Counted from the first letter of the stretch, positions 15,136 to 23,690 are shown. The stretch is 25,762 bases of DNA from Chlamydiota bacterium (GCA_021772215.1 JAJFMK010000180.1:1-25762), one strand, 5' to 3'. Numbers and translations: made by a program. Notes: generated from the sequence alone by a model not told the origin.

Positions 15136-16491
15136 ATGAAAAGAACACGTGTAAAATTTCTATTAGACTGGCTAACCTCTTCAAACAGAAAGCCTTTGGT
15201 AGTTCGAGGGGCAAGGCAGGTGGGAAAGACCTGGCTTGTGCGGGATTTTGCAAAAAATCAGGGGCTAAAGCTTGTAGAACTTAACTTTGAAAAGAACCCC
15301 TCATTTAGCACTCTTTTTTCCTCAAATGAGCCAAAAGAAATCCTTTTAAACCTCCAGGCGCACTTTGGCTACAAGATTGTGCCTGAAGAGTCTCTGCTTT
15401 TTCTCGATGAGGTGCAGGCGGCACCAACAATCTTAGCAACTCTTCGTTGGTTTGCCGAGGAGATGCCTGAGATTCCCGTGATCGCAGCGGGTTCGTTGCT
15501 TGAATTCACCTTAGCTAAACATGAATTTAGCATGCCGGTTGGCCGGATTAGCTATATGCATCTTGAACCACTCTCATTTGAGGAGTTTTTAGTAGCTATT
15601 GGCGAGGAGGAATTGAAGAAGTATCTGGAAGAGTTTCATTGGGAGGTTAAAATTCCTCAAGCGATCCATGAAAAGCTGATTAAGGCTGTCAAAGAGTACC
15701 TCATTATTGGGGGAATGCCTGCGGCAGTCTCCTCATGGGTTGATAGAAAGGATCCTTCATCGGTGAATCAGATCCATTTTGATCTCTTAGCAACCTATAG
15801 AGATGATTTTGCCAAGTATAGTGGGCGTCTGTCAACGGACCGTCTCGACGATGTGCTGAGAGCTATTCCAAGGCAGCTTGGACAAAAATTTGTCTATAGT
15901 CGAGTCAATTCTGAAATCTCTTCCGCTCCAATTAAACAGGCACTAGAACTCCTCTCGATGGCTTTTCTTTGTCACCGTGTCGTAGCAACATCTGGAAATG
16001 GATTGCCTCTTGGAGCTGAGACTAATGAGCGCTTTACAAAGGTGATCATGCTCGATTGTGGTCTCGCCTCTGCAGCTTTAGGTTTATCTCTTAAGCAGCT
16101 CCTGCAAGTTTCAGAGATCGATCTTGTAAATGATGGGGGTATGGCTGAACAGTTAACTGGACAATTATTGAGGACAATTTACCTCCCCTATGCAACACCT
16201 GCTCATTACTACTGGCAGAGAAATGGGAAATCAAACGCAGAGATTGATTATCTGATTGGGCATGAGGCTTTAGTTGTCCCCATTGAAGTGAAGGCAGGAA
16301 AAACAGGGTCGTTAAAATCTCTTCATCAATTCATGAGTGAGAAGAAAAAATCTATTGCCGTCCGTATCAATTCTGATTTTCCCTCAAAAGGTCCAGTCTG
16401 TCTAAAAGATACTCTTGGGCAACCTGTTGATTATCAGCTGTTTTCGATTCCTTTCTATTTAATTGGTCAGCTTGATCGTATAATTAGTTAA
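15136..16491 (+). CDS. AAA_14/DUF4143-type ATPase
   Basis: 451 residues. The AAA+ core has Walker A GARQVGKT (25-32) and Walker B LLFLDE (87-92), followed by the family signatures AAGSLLEF and LEPLSFEEF. The C-terminal half is a DUF4143 region ending in a PD-(D/E)XK-like fold with D371 (AEIDYLI) and E384-V-K386 (PIEVKAGK). This family is widespread and often multicopy in bacteria and archaea; its role is unclear, and links to DNA transactions and toxin-antitoxin-like stability have been proposed. ATG at 15136 follows AGGGG at 15123-15127. The full length and intact motifs argue for a functional gene. It sits next to the 33-bp repeat and the PIN module, which suggests a shared accessory origin. 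Confidence 0.9.
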   Translation: MKRTRVKFLLDWLTSSNRKPLVVRGARQVGKTWLVRDFAKNQGLKLVELNFEKNPSFSTLFSSNEPKEILLNLQAHFGYKIVPEESLLFLDEVQAAPTILATLRWFAEEMPEIPVIAAGSLLEFTLAKHEFSMPVGRISYMHLEPLSFEEFLVAIGEEELKKYLEEFHWEVKIPQAIHEKLIKAVKEYLIIGGMPAAVSSWVDRKDPSSVNQIHFDLLATYRDDFAKYSGRLSTDRLDDVLRAIPRQLGQKFVYSRVNSEISSAPIKQALELLSMAFLCHRVVATSGNGLPLGAETNERFTKVIMLDCGLASAALGLSLKQLLQVSEIDLVNDGGMAEQLTGQLLRTIYLPYATPAHYYWQRNGKSNAEIDYLIGHEALVVPIEVKAGKTGSLKSLHQFMSEKKKSIAVRINSDFPSKGPVCLKDTLGQPVDYQLFSIPFYLIGQLDRIIS

Positions 16492-16520
16492 TTCTTTATT
16501 TTTCCTTAATTAAAATTATT

Positions 16521-16526
16521 TATAAT
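16521..16526 (+). promoter_or_regulatory. -10 box candidate before the 191-residue gene
   Basis: TATAAT in a very AT-rich stretch 32 bases before the ATG at 16558. The -35 region is only T-rich, with no good hexamer. AGGTG (16549-16553) serves as a weak ribosome site. Confidence 0.35.
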
Positions 16527-16557
16527 AACATCTATTTTGTAATTAAATAGGTGTGAA

Positions 16558-17133
16558 ATGGTAAATAATATAAATGATGCGCGGATTTCTGAAGAAGTGT
16601 TAGCTAGGCTGGAAGAGGGGGCGTTTGAGGATCCCCTCAAAGGACTCTTCAATGCAACGAAAGCTATAGCTGAGCAGCTTTTGACAGGGGCAGGGGCAGG
16701 CGCTGTTGAGGCTTTTGCTAGTAAGTTTAAAGGTGCCCTCCCCTCTCTTGGAACTTTGGGAAAGAGTCTAAAAGAGCTTCTTCCAAATGAGATTCCCACC
16801 TGGTTTGATACCGCCCTCTCTGCCATAGAGTTTTCCGCCTATCGCTTTGGTATTCAAAATGTTCTCTTAAAAGAGCTTCCAAAGTCCATCGCTCGTCAAA
16901 TTGATCCCGATCTGGAGCCGTTGGTCGATTCCCCGGAAGCTAAGGTGGCTCGTATGTTAACTGTCGCCTCCCTGATTGCTCTCATCTTATCCGATGGTGA
17001 GGGGCTCTTAGACCCTCTAGTCATCTCCAGCTTCCTTTCCGGTCTTTCCGCCGCCTACTTAGATGAGGTCGGGGCTGGCTACTTAGAGTCAGCTGTCGTG
17101 ATGGCGACCACCCATCTCCTCTCCTCGCTGTAA
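16558..17133 (+). CDS. Hypothetical protein, 191 residues
   Basis: Not recognised. The N-terminus is acidic and helical (ISEEVLARLEEGAFEDPLKGLF), followed by an Ala/Gly-rich segment (LLTGAGAGAVEAFASKF). The last third holds two moderately hydrophobic helices (VARMLTVASLIALIL; LVISSFLSGLSAAYL) that could be membrane-associated or the core of a helical bundle. There is no cleavable signal peptide and there are no cysteines. Its codon use is richer in C and G at third positions towards the 3' end, more like the housekeeping genes than the neighbouring accessory genes. A TATAAT box and AGGTG ribosome site stand before the start. It could be a chlamydia-specific secreted or membrane-associated protein, but nothing in the sequence proves this. 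Confidence 0.65.
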   Translation: MVNNINDARISEEVLARLEEGAFEDPLKGLFNATKAIAEQLLTGAGAGAVEAFASKFKGALPSLGTLGKSLKELLPNEIPTWFDTALSAIEFSAYRFGIQNVLLKELPKSIARQIDPDLEPLVDSPEAKVARMLTVASLIALILSDGEGLLDPLVISSFLSGLSAAYLDEVGAGYLESAVVMATTHLLSSL

Positions 17134-17197
17134 TTGCTTTTTAAAGGAGAGCTATATCCTGTTGATGACTTTATCGACATTAGGCCAATTCTAATTC

Positions 17198-17227
17198 TTG
17201 ACAGGTATTTAAGTTTTCAAGTAGATT
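17198..17227 (+). promoter_or_regulatory. Putative promoter of the small hydrophobic gene pair
   Basis: A perfect -35 TTGACA (17198-17203) is followed 18 bases later by TAGATT (17222-17227), a 4 of 6 match to the -10. AGGAG at 17243-17247 is a good ribosome site for the ATG at 17253. Confidence 0.45.
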
Positions 17228-17252
17228 CGATCAGTTCTACCCAGGAGATATT

Positions 17253-17747
17253 ATGTCTAATGTCACAGCTGTTTATGAGGGTTCTATAGGGGAAATTCGT
17301 GGCAATTTTCAAAAAGGGGTATGGAGTGGTGCTAAAGCGGCTGCCAATGCTGCTATTGGCCATTTCTCATACCATACTGGCACAGGTGTAGCCATCGTCA
17401 AGGTAGCACCTGGTCTCTCCGCTGCAATTGCCAATAAGGTAGTAGGTCCAGGGGTGCTGAATTTCTTTGCCAGACAAACTCTTGCAGGCGCGATGGTCCC
17501 TTTTGTGGCGACTGGTGGAGGTTTTTTAGCAGCTACTGCTGCAGTTGGTGGAGCCTGCCTGTTAGAGAAAGGATTAGAGAGTGGAGCTGGCATTGTTTAT
17601 CGTGCCATGTATCCTGAAGCGGGGGAACCAAAAGTGGGACAGCTTAAAACAGATAAGGGGCCTGGTCCATTCGAAGTGACTACTTGTAAGCCCCGTACTC
17701 TAGCCAGATCTCACACCTTTACCACAATGCCAATAAGGGTACAGTAA
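17253..17747 (+). CDS. Hydrophobic Gly/Ala-rich protein, Inc-like candidate (164 residues)
   Basis: No known domain recognised. Residues about 40-105 contain two adjacent hydrophobic blocks (GTGVAIVKVAPGLSAAIANKVV and TLAGAMVPFVATGGGFLAATAAV), with polar ends either side. A paired hydrophobic region of this size is the hallmark of chlamydial inclusion membrane (Inc) proteins inserted by type III secretion, but the segments here are Gly/Ala-rich and not strongly helical, so the match is suggestive only. A good AGGAG ribosome site and a TTGACA promoter precede it. The next gene starts four bases after the stop and has a similar layout, so the two form a small operon. Confidence 0.6.
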   Translation: MSNVTAVYEGSIGEIRGNFQKGVWSGAKAAANAAIGHFSYHTGTGVAIVKVAPGLSAAIANKVVGPGVLNFFARQTLAGAMVPFVATGGGFLAATAAVGGACLLEKGLESGAGIVYRAMYPEAGEPKVGQLKTDKGPGPFEVTTCKPRTLARSHTFTTMPIRVQ

Positions 17748-17751
17748 AGAG

Positions 17752-18237
17752 ATGTCGACAGGAGGTGCACAGCCACCAAGAGAGACATGGGGGCGATGGG
17801 TTGAGAGAAGAGCTCCAGCAGTTGTCGTGCCTGTGGCAACTTTCTTTGCGCAAGGTAGCGCTGGTCCCATTGCATTTAATGCGCTCACCTGGACAGGAAT
17901 GCCACAAACAATGGCTTATTACACTGTGGGTCAGATGTGGAATAGCGGAGTGATTTATTACGTGGGCCCCGCAGTTGGAGGAGCTGCAGGTTTGGCTGCT
18001 GCCGCAATACCACCTGCAGCAAGATGGGCATACAACAGAATCCCCTCTCGCAGACCAGCAGCTCGAGAAGAAGACCTTACTCAGGGTTTACCAGATCACA
18101 TTCAGCAATTGTGGGGCGCAACATTTCCCATTCAATCACCAGAAAGGTTTTTACCCATCCTAGGCAGAACTTGGGAAGATGGGGGACGTTCTGCGGTTTT
18201 AGAACCTCCTCGTTTAAGAAGGGTCCAATCTCTCTAG
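17752..18237 (+). CDS. Hydrophobic protein, second of pair (161 residues)
   Basis: Not recognised. It starts four bases after the preceding stop, without a strong ribosome site of its own, so translation is probably coupled. The N-terminus is polar and basic (RETWGRWVERR). Two hydrophobic blocks follow (APAVVVPVATFFAQGSAGPIAF and GVIYYVGPAVGGAAGLAAAAI), then a Pro/Arg-rich polar tail (about residues 92-161). The layout parallels the gene before it (polar end, two Gly/Ala-rich hydrophobic blocks, Pro-rich tail), so both could be membrane-inserted partners or Inc-like proteins. I see no sequence identity strong enough to call them paralogues. Confidence 0.55.
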   Translation: MSTGGAQPPRETWGRWVERRAPAVVVPVATFFAQGSAGPIAFNALTWTGMPQTMAYYTVGQMWNSGVIYYVGPAVGGAAGLAAAAIPPAARWAYNRIPSRRPAAREEDLTQGLPDHIQQLWGATFPIQSPERFLPILGRTWEDGGRSAVLEPPRLRRVQSL

Positions 18238-18477
18238 ATCTTCTATTCTTCAATTGAGATGCTTTGATCTAGCACCTCTTTCGTGCAAAAAACCTTTTTC
18301 CTTCAGCCCTCAAATTATCAATGTATTGTTTAAACATCCATGTCCTTCAGGTGATGAAGAACGTCACCCTAAGGAAGTGTTATATGAAAAAGCAGGGTAA
18401 ATCAATTGAATATTTTGGTTTTACCCCCTCAGTTAGCCTTTTTTGTTATTAACCCTAAGGGGGAGGGGGTGTTTACA
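18238..18477. other. Convergent intergenic region with stem-loop
   Basis: 240 bases between the hydrophobic pair and the minus-strand LRR gene, with no coding frame. ACCCCCTC (18423-18430) and GAGGGGGT (18463-18470) are perfect 8-base inverted arms around a 32-base loop, which itself has a short GTTA/TAAC pairing. This could act as a shared terminator for the convergent genes, but there is no classic T-run after it. Confidence 0.35.
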
Positions 18478-20289
18478 TTATTCTCTATTAATCTTTGTTC
18501 CTTCTGTCTTAAGCTTAGCATTAGGTGGGATATCTGTGGGCAGATGATTGAGAAACTCGTTATAGCTAACATCTAAAAAAGTAAGATTTCTTAGGCTTCT
18601 CGGAAGAGTACGGAGATCATTGCCTAGAGCATTTAGTAAAACCACATTATCCATGTCAGGCAGATGAGTTAATCTGTTCGACTCGACGAATACACGCTTC
18701 AATTTGTTCATTCCTGGTGGGAGGGAAGTTAGCTGGTTGTGGCGAACAATTAGTTCCACCAGGTTGTTCATTCCTGACGGGAGGGAAGTTAGCTGGTTGG
18801 AGCCGACGTTTAGAACCTCCAGGGTATTCATTCCTGGCGGGAGGGAAGTTAGTTGGTTGTAGCTGGCATTTGCTTTGGTTAAATTCTTCATTCCTATTGG
18901 TAGGGTATCTAGCTTATTTTTATAAGCATTTAGTTCGAGCAGACTGTTCATCCCATCTGGGAGGGAAGTTAGTCGGTTGTCGCTGACATCTGCTTTGGTT
19001 AAATTACTCATTCCTGTTGGTAGAGTATTTAGCTCATTTTTATAAGCATTTAGTTTGACCAGTCTGTTCATTCCTGGTGGGAGGGAAGTTAGTTGGTTGT
19101 GGCTGACATCTAACACCTCCAGGTTGTTCATATCTGGTGGGAGGGAAGTCAGTTGGTTGTTCAAAACGATTGCTTTGGTTAAATTGATCATTCCTTCTGG
19201 AAGTGAGGTTAATTGGTTGTGGCTGGCCAATAATACCTTCAGATTTTTCATTCCCATAGGTAGATAGGTGAGCCCCCTCGCAGTTTGAGAGGAGTTTTGT
19301 GTACGCAGACTACCTTCATCTGTATCGTTATCTGTATCGCTATCTGAATCGAGAACGGTTTCTCTAATATGAAAAACTTTGGCTAGAAAGTCACCCATAT
19401 TATTAACAGAGACATCTAGTTCAATCAAATTGCTCATTCCTTCTGGCAGAAAAGTTAGTTCATTACCCCCAGCCTGTAGTATTTCTAAGTGATTGGCTGC
19501 AACAAGGCAGCCTGGAAGTGTTTTGAGTCCTAGCCGTGAAACAGATAGGCTAGTCGAATGATCTTGTAGGATGTTTTTTATCTTAGCTGCAGCTTCAGAA
19601 CGCCTCTCTCCCTCTGAACCTGACATTACCCATCTATCCAGGTTACTTTTGAATGCTTTTTCTAGGGAGCCTGGCTGATTGATTTCTGGATACTGTTCCT
19701 CTGAGAGGGTAGTTAGCCCGATCTTGGTTGCATGTTCTTGAAGCTTATTTTTAAGAGTAGTGGCATAGAACTCTTTGAGGTCATCTCGTCTTTGGAAGAG
19801 AATCCACTCGGAAAGTGAGCTTTCATCATTGGTGGGTAGTAAGAGTTCATTTATCGACTCCTGGTCAAAATGGTTGATCACTTTATTAACTTCATCTAAT
19901 CGGCTCTCAGTTATGAGCTGTTTTAGACACTTTCTTAAGGCTGCTTGAAAATCACTCTTTGTTAAAGCTGAAGCTGGGTTGATAGGGATATGAATACCGG
20001 GGGCGATTTCATCAAGTAACTTTATTAATTGATTAGCTGTCAATTTTTGTTCTTTAATTAAAACTGAATGACAAATTTTAGGAATTTTCTGCAATAATGA
20101 GTTATCTCTTTGAACAAGTAAACGAAGTAGAATCATATCAATTTGTGGAAGTCTATTGATGAATTCAAATTTTCTTTCAAATATTTTTTTTATGATTGAA
20201 TCGATCTCTTTGAGAGTATGATTATCAATAACTAGATCAGCGCCGTTGTTTCCATTAATTAGCCAAAGATGCAGGCTTGTATTGCTCAT
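18478..20289 (-). CDS. Leucine-rich repeat protein (IpaH/YopM-type LRR)
   Basis: 603 residues. Residues 1-245 are mainly helical and polar with no recognised domain. Residues about 247-585 are bacterial-type LRRs. From 341 to about 540 ten repeats keep an exact 20-residue period (TSLPPGMNxLxxLxVxxNQL), as in the LPX repeats of IpaH, SspH, SlrP and YopM effectors. An Asp-rich insert (DSDSDTDNDTDE, 314-325) interrupts the array after the third repeat. There is no NEL ubiquitin-ligase domain: the protein ends shortly after the last LRR, so it is closer to YopM in layout. There is no Sec signal, which is consistent with type III secretion but not proof of it. A good AAAGGA ribosome site (minus strand, 20297-20304) precedes the ATG. 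It is probably a host-directed effector; an intracellular scaffold is the alternative. Confidence 0.85.
   Translation of the reverse strand: MSNTSLHLWLINGNNGADLVIDNHTLKEIDSIIKKIFERKFEFINRLPQIDMILLRLLVQRDNSLLQKIPKICHSVLIKEQKLTANQLIKLLDEIAPGIHIPINPASALTKSDFQAALRKCLKQLITESRLDEVNKVINHFDQESINELLLPTNDESSLSEWILFQRRDDLKEFYATTLKNKLQEHATKIGLTTLSEEQYPEINQPGSLEKAFKSNLDRWVMSGSEGERRSEAAAKIKNILQDHSTSLSVSRLGLKTLPGCLVAANHLEILQAGGNELTFLPEGMSNLIELDVSVNNMGDFLAKVFHIRETVLDSDSDTDNDTDEGSLRTQNSSQTARGLTYLPMGMKNLKVLLASHNQLTSLPEGMINLTKAIVLNNQLTSLPPDMNNLEVLDVSHNQLTSLPPGMNRLVKLNAYKNELNTLPTGMSNLTKADVSDNRLTSLPDGMNSLLELNAYKNKLDTLPIGMKNLTKANASYNQLTSLPPGMNTLEVLNVGSNQLTSLPSGMNNLVELIVRHNQLTSLPPGMNKLKRVFVESNRLTHLPDMDNVVLLNALGNDLRTLPRSLRNLTFLDVSYNEFLNHLPTDIPPNAKLKTEGTKINRE
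18841..19140. repeat. 60-bp LRR coding repeats with a 120-bp higher-order period
   Basis: The LRR units are 60 bp each. Residues 401-440 and 441-480 repeat as a 40-residue block (LNAYKNELNTLP...LTKADVSDN against LNAYKNKLDTLP...LTKANASYN), i.e. a 120-bp duplication visible at DNA level as alternating sub-types. This points to growth of the array by unequal crossover. Confidence 0.75.
19318..19353. repeat. 12-bp tandem repeat coding the Asp-rich insert
   Basis: Three copies of a 12-base unit (CATCTGTATCGT, TATCTGTATCGC, TATCTGAATCGA on the plus strand) encode DSDSDTDNDTDE in the LRR gene. In-frame copy changes would lengthen or shorten the linker by four residues. Confidence 0.7.
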
Positions 20290-20485
20290 TCTGTAATCCT
20301 TTTAAGTTTCTATTTCGATGGGTAAGCCAGAGGGTACAAAAGAGGTAAAAAAAAAGTCAATTTGCGCTTTGATAGGTGTAAGCAAAAAAGTTGTAATGTC
20401 ACCTTTCACCAAAGCTAAAATGTTATCCCCTCTACTTGCTTTTTTTTTGATGACCTCCTAAGAGGAAAAGAGGGGGTGTGTTCCA

Positions 20486-22948
20486 GTGGATCTATATATT
20501 AGTGAGGAGGAGGCGAAGGATTTAGGTCCTGATGAGCTTCTTCGCAGGCTCGGCACTTCTCTGCAGGGTTTGAGCGAGGAGGAGGCGGGGGCTCGTCTTG
20601 AGAAGGTGGGAGAAAACGCCCTGCCGAGTGAAGAGAGAAGCGTTCTTTGGATGCTCTTTGGCTTTTTCTGGGGTCCTATCCCTTGGATGATAGAGGTGGC
20701 GGCCATCTTGTCGCTGTTGGTGGGTCACTTTGCTGACTTCTACGTCATCTTAGGTCTGTTGATTTTCAATGCGTTGATCGGATTTTGGGAGGAGCATAAG
20801 GCACAAAATGCGCTCGATGCTCTGAAGAAGGGTCTGGCTCTGAAGGCTAAGGTGAAGCGCGGCGGCAGCTGGGGCGTCATTGATTCCGTTAATCTAGTTC
20901 CGGGAGATCTGGTGCGTATCAGATTGGGAGACATTATACCGGCAGATGTTTCGCTAACAGAGGGTGACTATGTCTCTGTCGACCAGTCGGCGTTGACGGG
21001 TGAATCTTTACCAGTCACCAAGAGGGTGGGCGGCTTTGGCTATAGCGGCTCCATCGTGAAGAAGGGGGAGATGGAGGCGGTCGTGACCGCCACCGGCGCG
21101 AAGAGCTTCTTAGGGAAGACGGCGCAGCTGGTGGCTAAAGCGGGGGCGCTCTCTCACTTCCAGCAGGCGGTGATGCGGATTGGTGACTTTTTGATCTTTG
21201 TCGCGATCGCTTTGGCGATTCTGCTCACCTCTGTTGAACTCTATCGCGGCGAGCCTATCCTAGAAGTATTGCAGTTTATCTTAATCCTTGTCATCGCCTC
21301 GATTCCGGTCGCCATGCCGGCTGTTTTGTCGGTGACGATGGCGCTTGGCGCATTGAAGCTCTCCAAACAAAAAGCAATTGTGTCCCATCTGCAGGCGATT
21401 GAGGAGCTGGCCGGCATCGATGTTCTCTGTTCTGACAAGACCGGCACCTTAACGCAAAATAAACTGACCCTGGGCGACCCGATCCCATTTGAGGGGGCCA
21501 AAGATCTCATTCTCTCAGCTGCGATCGCCTCACGCGCGGAGGATCAAGATCCAATCGATCTGGCGATCATCGGCTCTCTACCAGACGCTTCTATTTTAAA
21601 AGATTATCCTCAAAGTGAATTTATCCCCTTCGATCCTGCCTCCAAGCGCTCGGAGGCAACCGTGAAAGGCGTTAGCTACAGCAAGGGAGCGCCTCAGGTG
21701 ATTTTAGATCTTTGCCAGCTCGAGGGCGAGCCAAAAGAGCAGATGATGAAAAAGATCGAGGAGCTGGCGGGAAGAGGCTATCGCACGCTCGCTGTTGCTA
21801 GAAAAGAGAGAAAGGGCTGGGCATTTCAGGGACTCTTGCCGCTCTATGACCCTCCGCGGACAGACTCAAAGGAGACGATCGAAAAGGCGAAGGAGCATGG
21901 TCTTTCAGTTAAGATGGTGACAGGGGACCACACCGCGATTGCCAAAGAGCTGGCCGCGATGCTGGGCCTAGGACGTAACATTCATCCGGCGGGGGAGTTC
22001 TTTGGGGCTAAAGAGGAGAGGCTCACAGCCTCTCAAGGGGAGCAGATCGAAAGAGCGGATGGCTTTGCTGAGGTGTTGCCAGAGCATAAATACCAGATTG
22101 TAAAGGCTCTCCAAGAGATGAAACATCAGGTGATTATGACCGGCGACGGCGTCAACGACGCGCCGGCGCTCAAACAAGCAGACTGCGGTATCGCGGTTCA
22201 AGGAGCAACCGATGCCGCCAGAGCGGCCGCGGCGCTGATTCTCACAAACCCCGGCCTGTCGGTGATCATCAAGGCGATCGAAGAGGCGCGCTGCATCTTT
22301 GAGAGGATGATCAGCTACACCATCTACCGCATCGCCATGACCTTTGACATCATGATCTTCGTCGTCTTGACGATGCTCTTTATCCCTGACATCAAAGGGG
22401 TCCCTTTTCAGCCCTTGAGCGCCATTATGATTGTGTTACTAGCGCTCCTTGACGATATTCCGATCATGACGATCGCCTATGACAACACAAAAGTGAATTC
22501 AGGCCCTGTGCGCTGGCGAATGGCGCCCATTTTTATTGTGGCGACTGTGTTGGGGCTTACAGCGGTACTAGAGACATTTGGCCTGTTAGTCCTCGGCGTT
22601 AACTGGCTAGATATTGACCCGAAACATCTGCAGTCGATGCTCTTTTTACAGCTCGTCTTAGGCGGCCACCTGATGCTCTTTTTAACCCGTACCAGAGGCG
22701 CTTTTTTCAAGCCGCCCTTTCCCTCTCCCATTCTCTTCTTAGCGATTTTAGGGACGCAAATTTTCGCTGCGCTGATGTGCTTCTTTGGACTCTTAGTTCC
22801 AGAGCTTCCTTGGGAGCTGATCGGCCTCGTCTGGCTCTATAACATCGCCTGGATGTTTGTCCAAGATGGGGTCAAGCTTCTCACCTACGGCATCGTTGAA
22901 GGGAAATTTTCACACCATAAAAAGCTACTGAAGCGGACAAATGAGTAA
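20486..22948 (+). CDS. Plasma-membrane-type H+-transporting P-type ATPase (P3A)
   Basis: An 820-residue proton-pumping P-type ATPase of the plant/fungal plasma-membrane group, also found in some bacteria and archaea. TGES (171-174) is the dephosphorylation motif and D317 in CSDKTGTLT is phosphorylated. GDGVNDAP begins at residue 553, and SIPVAMPAVLSVTMALGA is the M4 signature of P3A pumps. The M6 segment LLDDIPIMTIAYDN holds the acidic residues equivalent to the proton-binding Asp. The short C-terminus (EGKFSHHKKLLKRTNE) lacks the long autoinhibitory tail of plant pumps. The GTG start at 20486 has GGGGG ten bases upstream. It overlaps the next gene by eight bases (ATGAGTAA). It would export H+ and drive secondary transport, complementing TrkAH in ion balance. 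Confidence 0.93.
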   Translation: MDLYISEEEAKDLGPDELLRRLGTSLQGLSEEEAGARLEKVGENALPSEERSVLWMLFGFFWGPIPWMIEVAAILSLLVGHFADFYVILGLLIFNALIGFWEEHKAQNALDALKKGLALKAKVKRGGSWGVIDSVNLVPGDLVRIRLGDIIPADVSLTEGDYVSVDQSALTGESLPVTKRVGGFGYSGSIVKKGEMEAVVTATGAKSFLGKTAQLVAKAGALSHFQQAVMRIGDFLIFVAIALAILLTSVELYRGEPILEVLQFILILVIASIPVAMPAVLSVTMALGALKLSKQKAIVSHLQAIEELAGIDVLCSDKTGTLTQNKLTLGDPIPFEGAKDLILSAAIASRAEDQDPIDLAIIGSLPDASILKDYPQSEFIPFDPASKRSEATVKGVSYSKGAPQVILDLCQLEGEPKEQMMKKIEELAGRGYRTLAVARKERKGWAFQGLLPLYDPPRTDSKETIEKAKEHGLSVKMVTGDHTAIAKELAAMLGLGRNIHPAGEFFGAKEERLTASQGEQIERADGFAEVLPEHKYQIVKALQEMKHQVIMTGDGVNDAPALKQADCGIAVQGATDAARAAAALILTNPGLSVIIKAIEEARCIFERMISYTIYRIAMTFDIMIFVVLTMLFIPDIKGVPFQPLSAIMIVLLALLDDIPIMTIAYDNTKVNSGPVRWRMAPIFIVATVLGLTAVLETFGLLVLGVNWLDIDPKHLQSMLFLQLVLGGHLMLFLTRTRGAFFKPPFPSPILFLAILGTQIFAALMCFFGLLVPELPWELIGLVWLYNIAWMFVQDGVKLLTYGIVEGKFSHHKKLLKRTNE

Positions 22949-23543
22949 AATCAGAGCACTATTTTTAGATGTGGGCGGCGTTCTCCTTACCAATGGTTGG
23001 GACACCAAAACGCGTAAGAGGGCGTGTGAGCATTTTGATCTTGATGTCAAAGAACTTGAGTCAAGACATCATCTGATCTACGACACCTATGAGCAGGGGA
23101 AGATGACGCTGCAGGACTACCTAAAAAGGCTCGTCTTTTATCAAGATCGCCCCTTCACATTCGATCAGTTCTTCAACTATATGAAGGAGCAGTCAAAACC
23201 GCTGCCTGGCATGATCGATCTCATCAAAGAGGTCAAAGAAAAATATCACTTAAAGATCGCCTGCGTCAGCAACGAAGGAAGAGATCTCACCCTTCACCGC
23301 GTTAAGGCTTATCACTTCCATCAGTTTGTCGACTACTTTATCTTCTCCTGCTTTGTCCATCTCAAAAAGCCGGACTCTCAGATCTTTCGCCTCGCCCTTG
23401 ATGTGGGCATGTTTTCTCCCGAAGAGGTGATCTACCTCGACGATCGCCAGATGCTCGCTGACGAGGCTAAAGCCCTCGGTATCCATGCGATCCATCACAA
23501 GAGTCTTGAAGATACCAAGTCTCTTCTCGCAACAAAACTATAA
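22941..23543 (+). CDS. HAD-superfamily hydrolase
   Basis: 200 residues with the four HAD motifs: I, FLDVGGVLL with D10 as nucleophile; II, S110-N111 in CVSNEG; III, K142/K143 in KKPD; and IV, LDD at 166-168. The cap lies between motifs I and II and is helical (subfamily I; similar in size to YihX/haloacid-type phosphatases). DVGG instead of DxD in motif I is common in this branch (YihX-like alpha-D-glucose-1-phosphatases have FDxGNV). The substrate cannot be read from sequence. The start codon overlaps the H+-ATPase stop by eight bases, so it is co-translated with the pump. A 206-base gap follows before the Myb-like gene. Confidence 0.88.
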   Translation: MSKIRALFLDVGGVLLTNGWDTKTRKRACEHFDLDVKELESRHHLIYDTYEQGKMTLQDYLKRLVFYQDRPFTFDQFFNYMKEQSKPLPGMIDLIKEVKEKYHLKIACVSNEGRDLTLHRVKAYHFHQFVDYFIFSCFVHLKKPDSQIFRLALDVGMFSPEEVIYLDDRQMLADEAKALGIHAIHHKSLEDTKSLLATKL

Positions 23544-23690
23544 AAATCATTGAACCTTATCCAAATCCACAAATCTTGTATAAAGCCGTCTACCCAATGT
23601 TGGGATGTTCTCTCGAAGAAACTAATCCCTTCCTTTTTTAAATTATAAAATTTACTGCTGTTTCATTTTTTATTTAAAAGTAAATTGTAA

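Noticed and set aside
18478..18780. NEL ubiquitin-ligase domain in the LRR protein
   Set aside because: The protein ends within about 20 residues of the last repeat; there is no room for the NEL domain and no catalytic Cys motif.
18717..19267. Plus-strand open frames opposite the LRR gene
   Set aside because: They are repetitive (GGKLAGC-type) mirror images of the 60-bp LRR repeats, with no ribosome site; the minus-strand frame has clear LRR structure.
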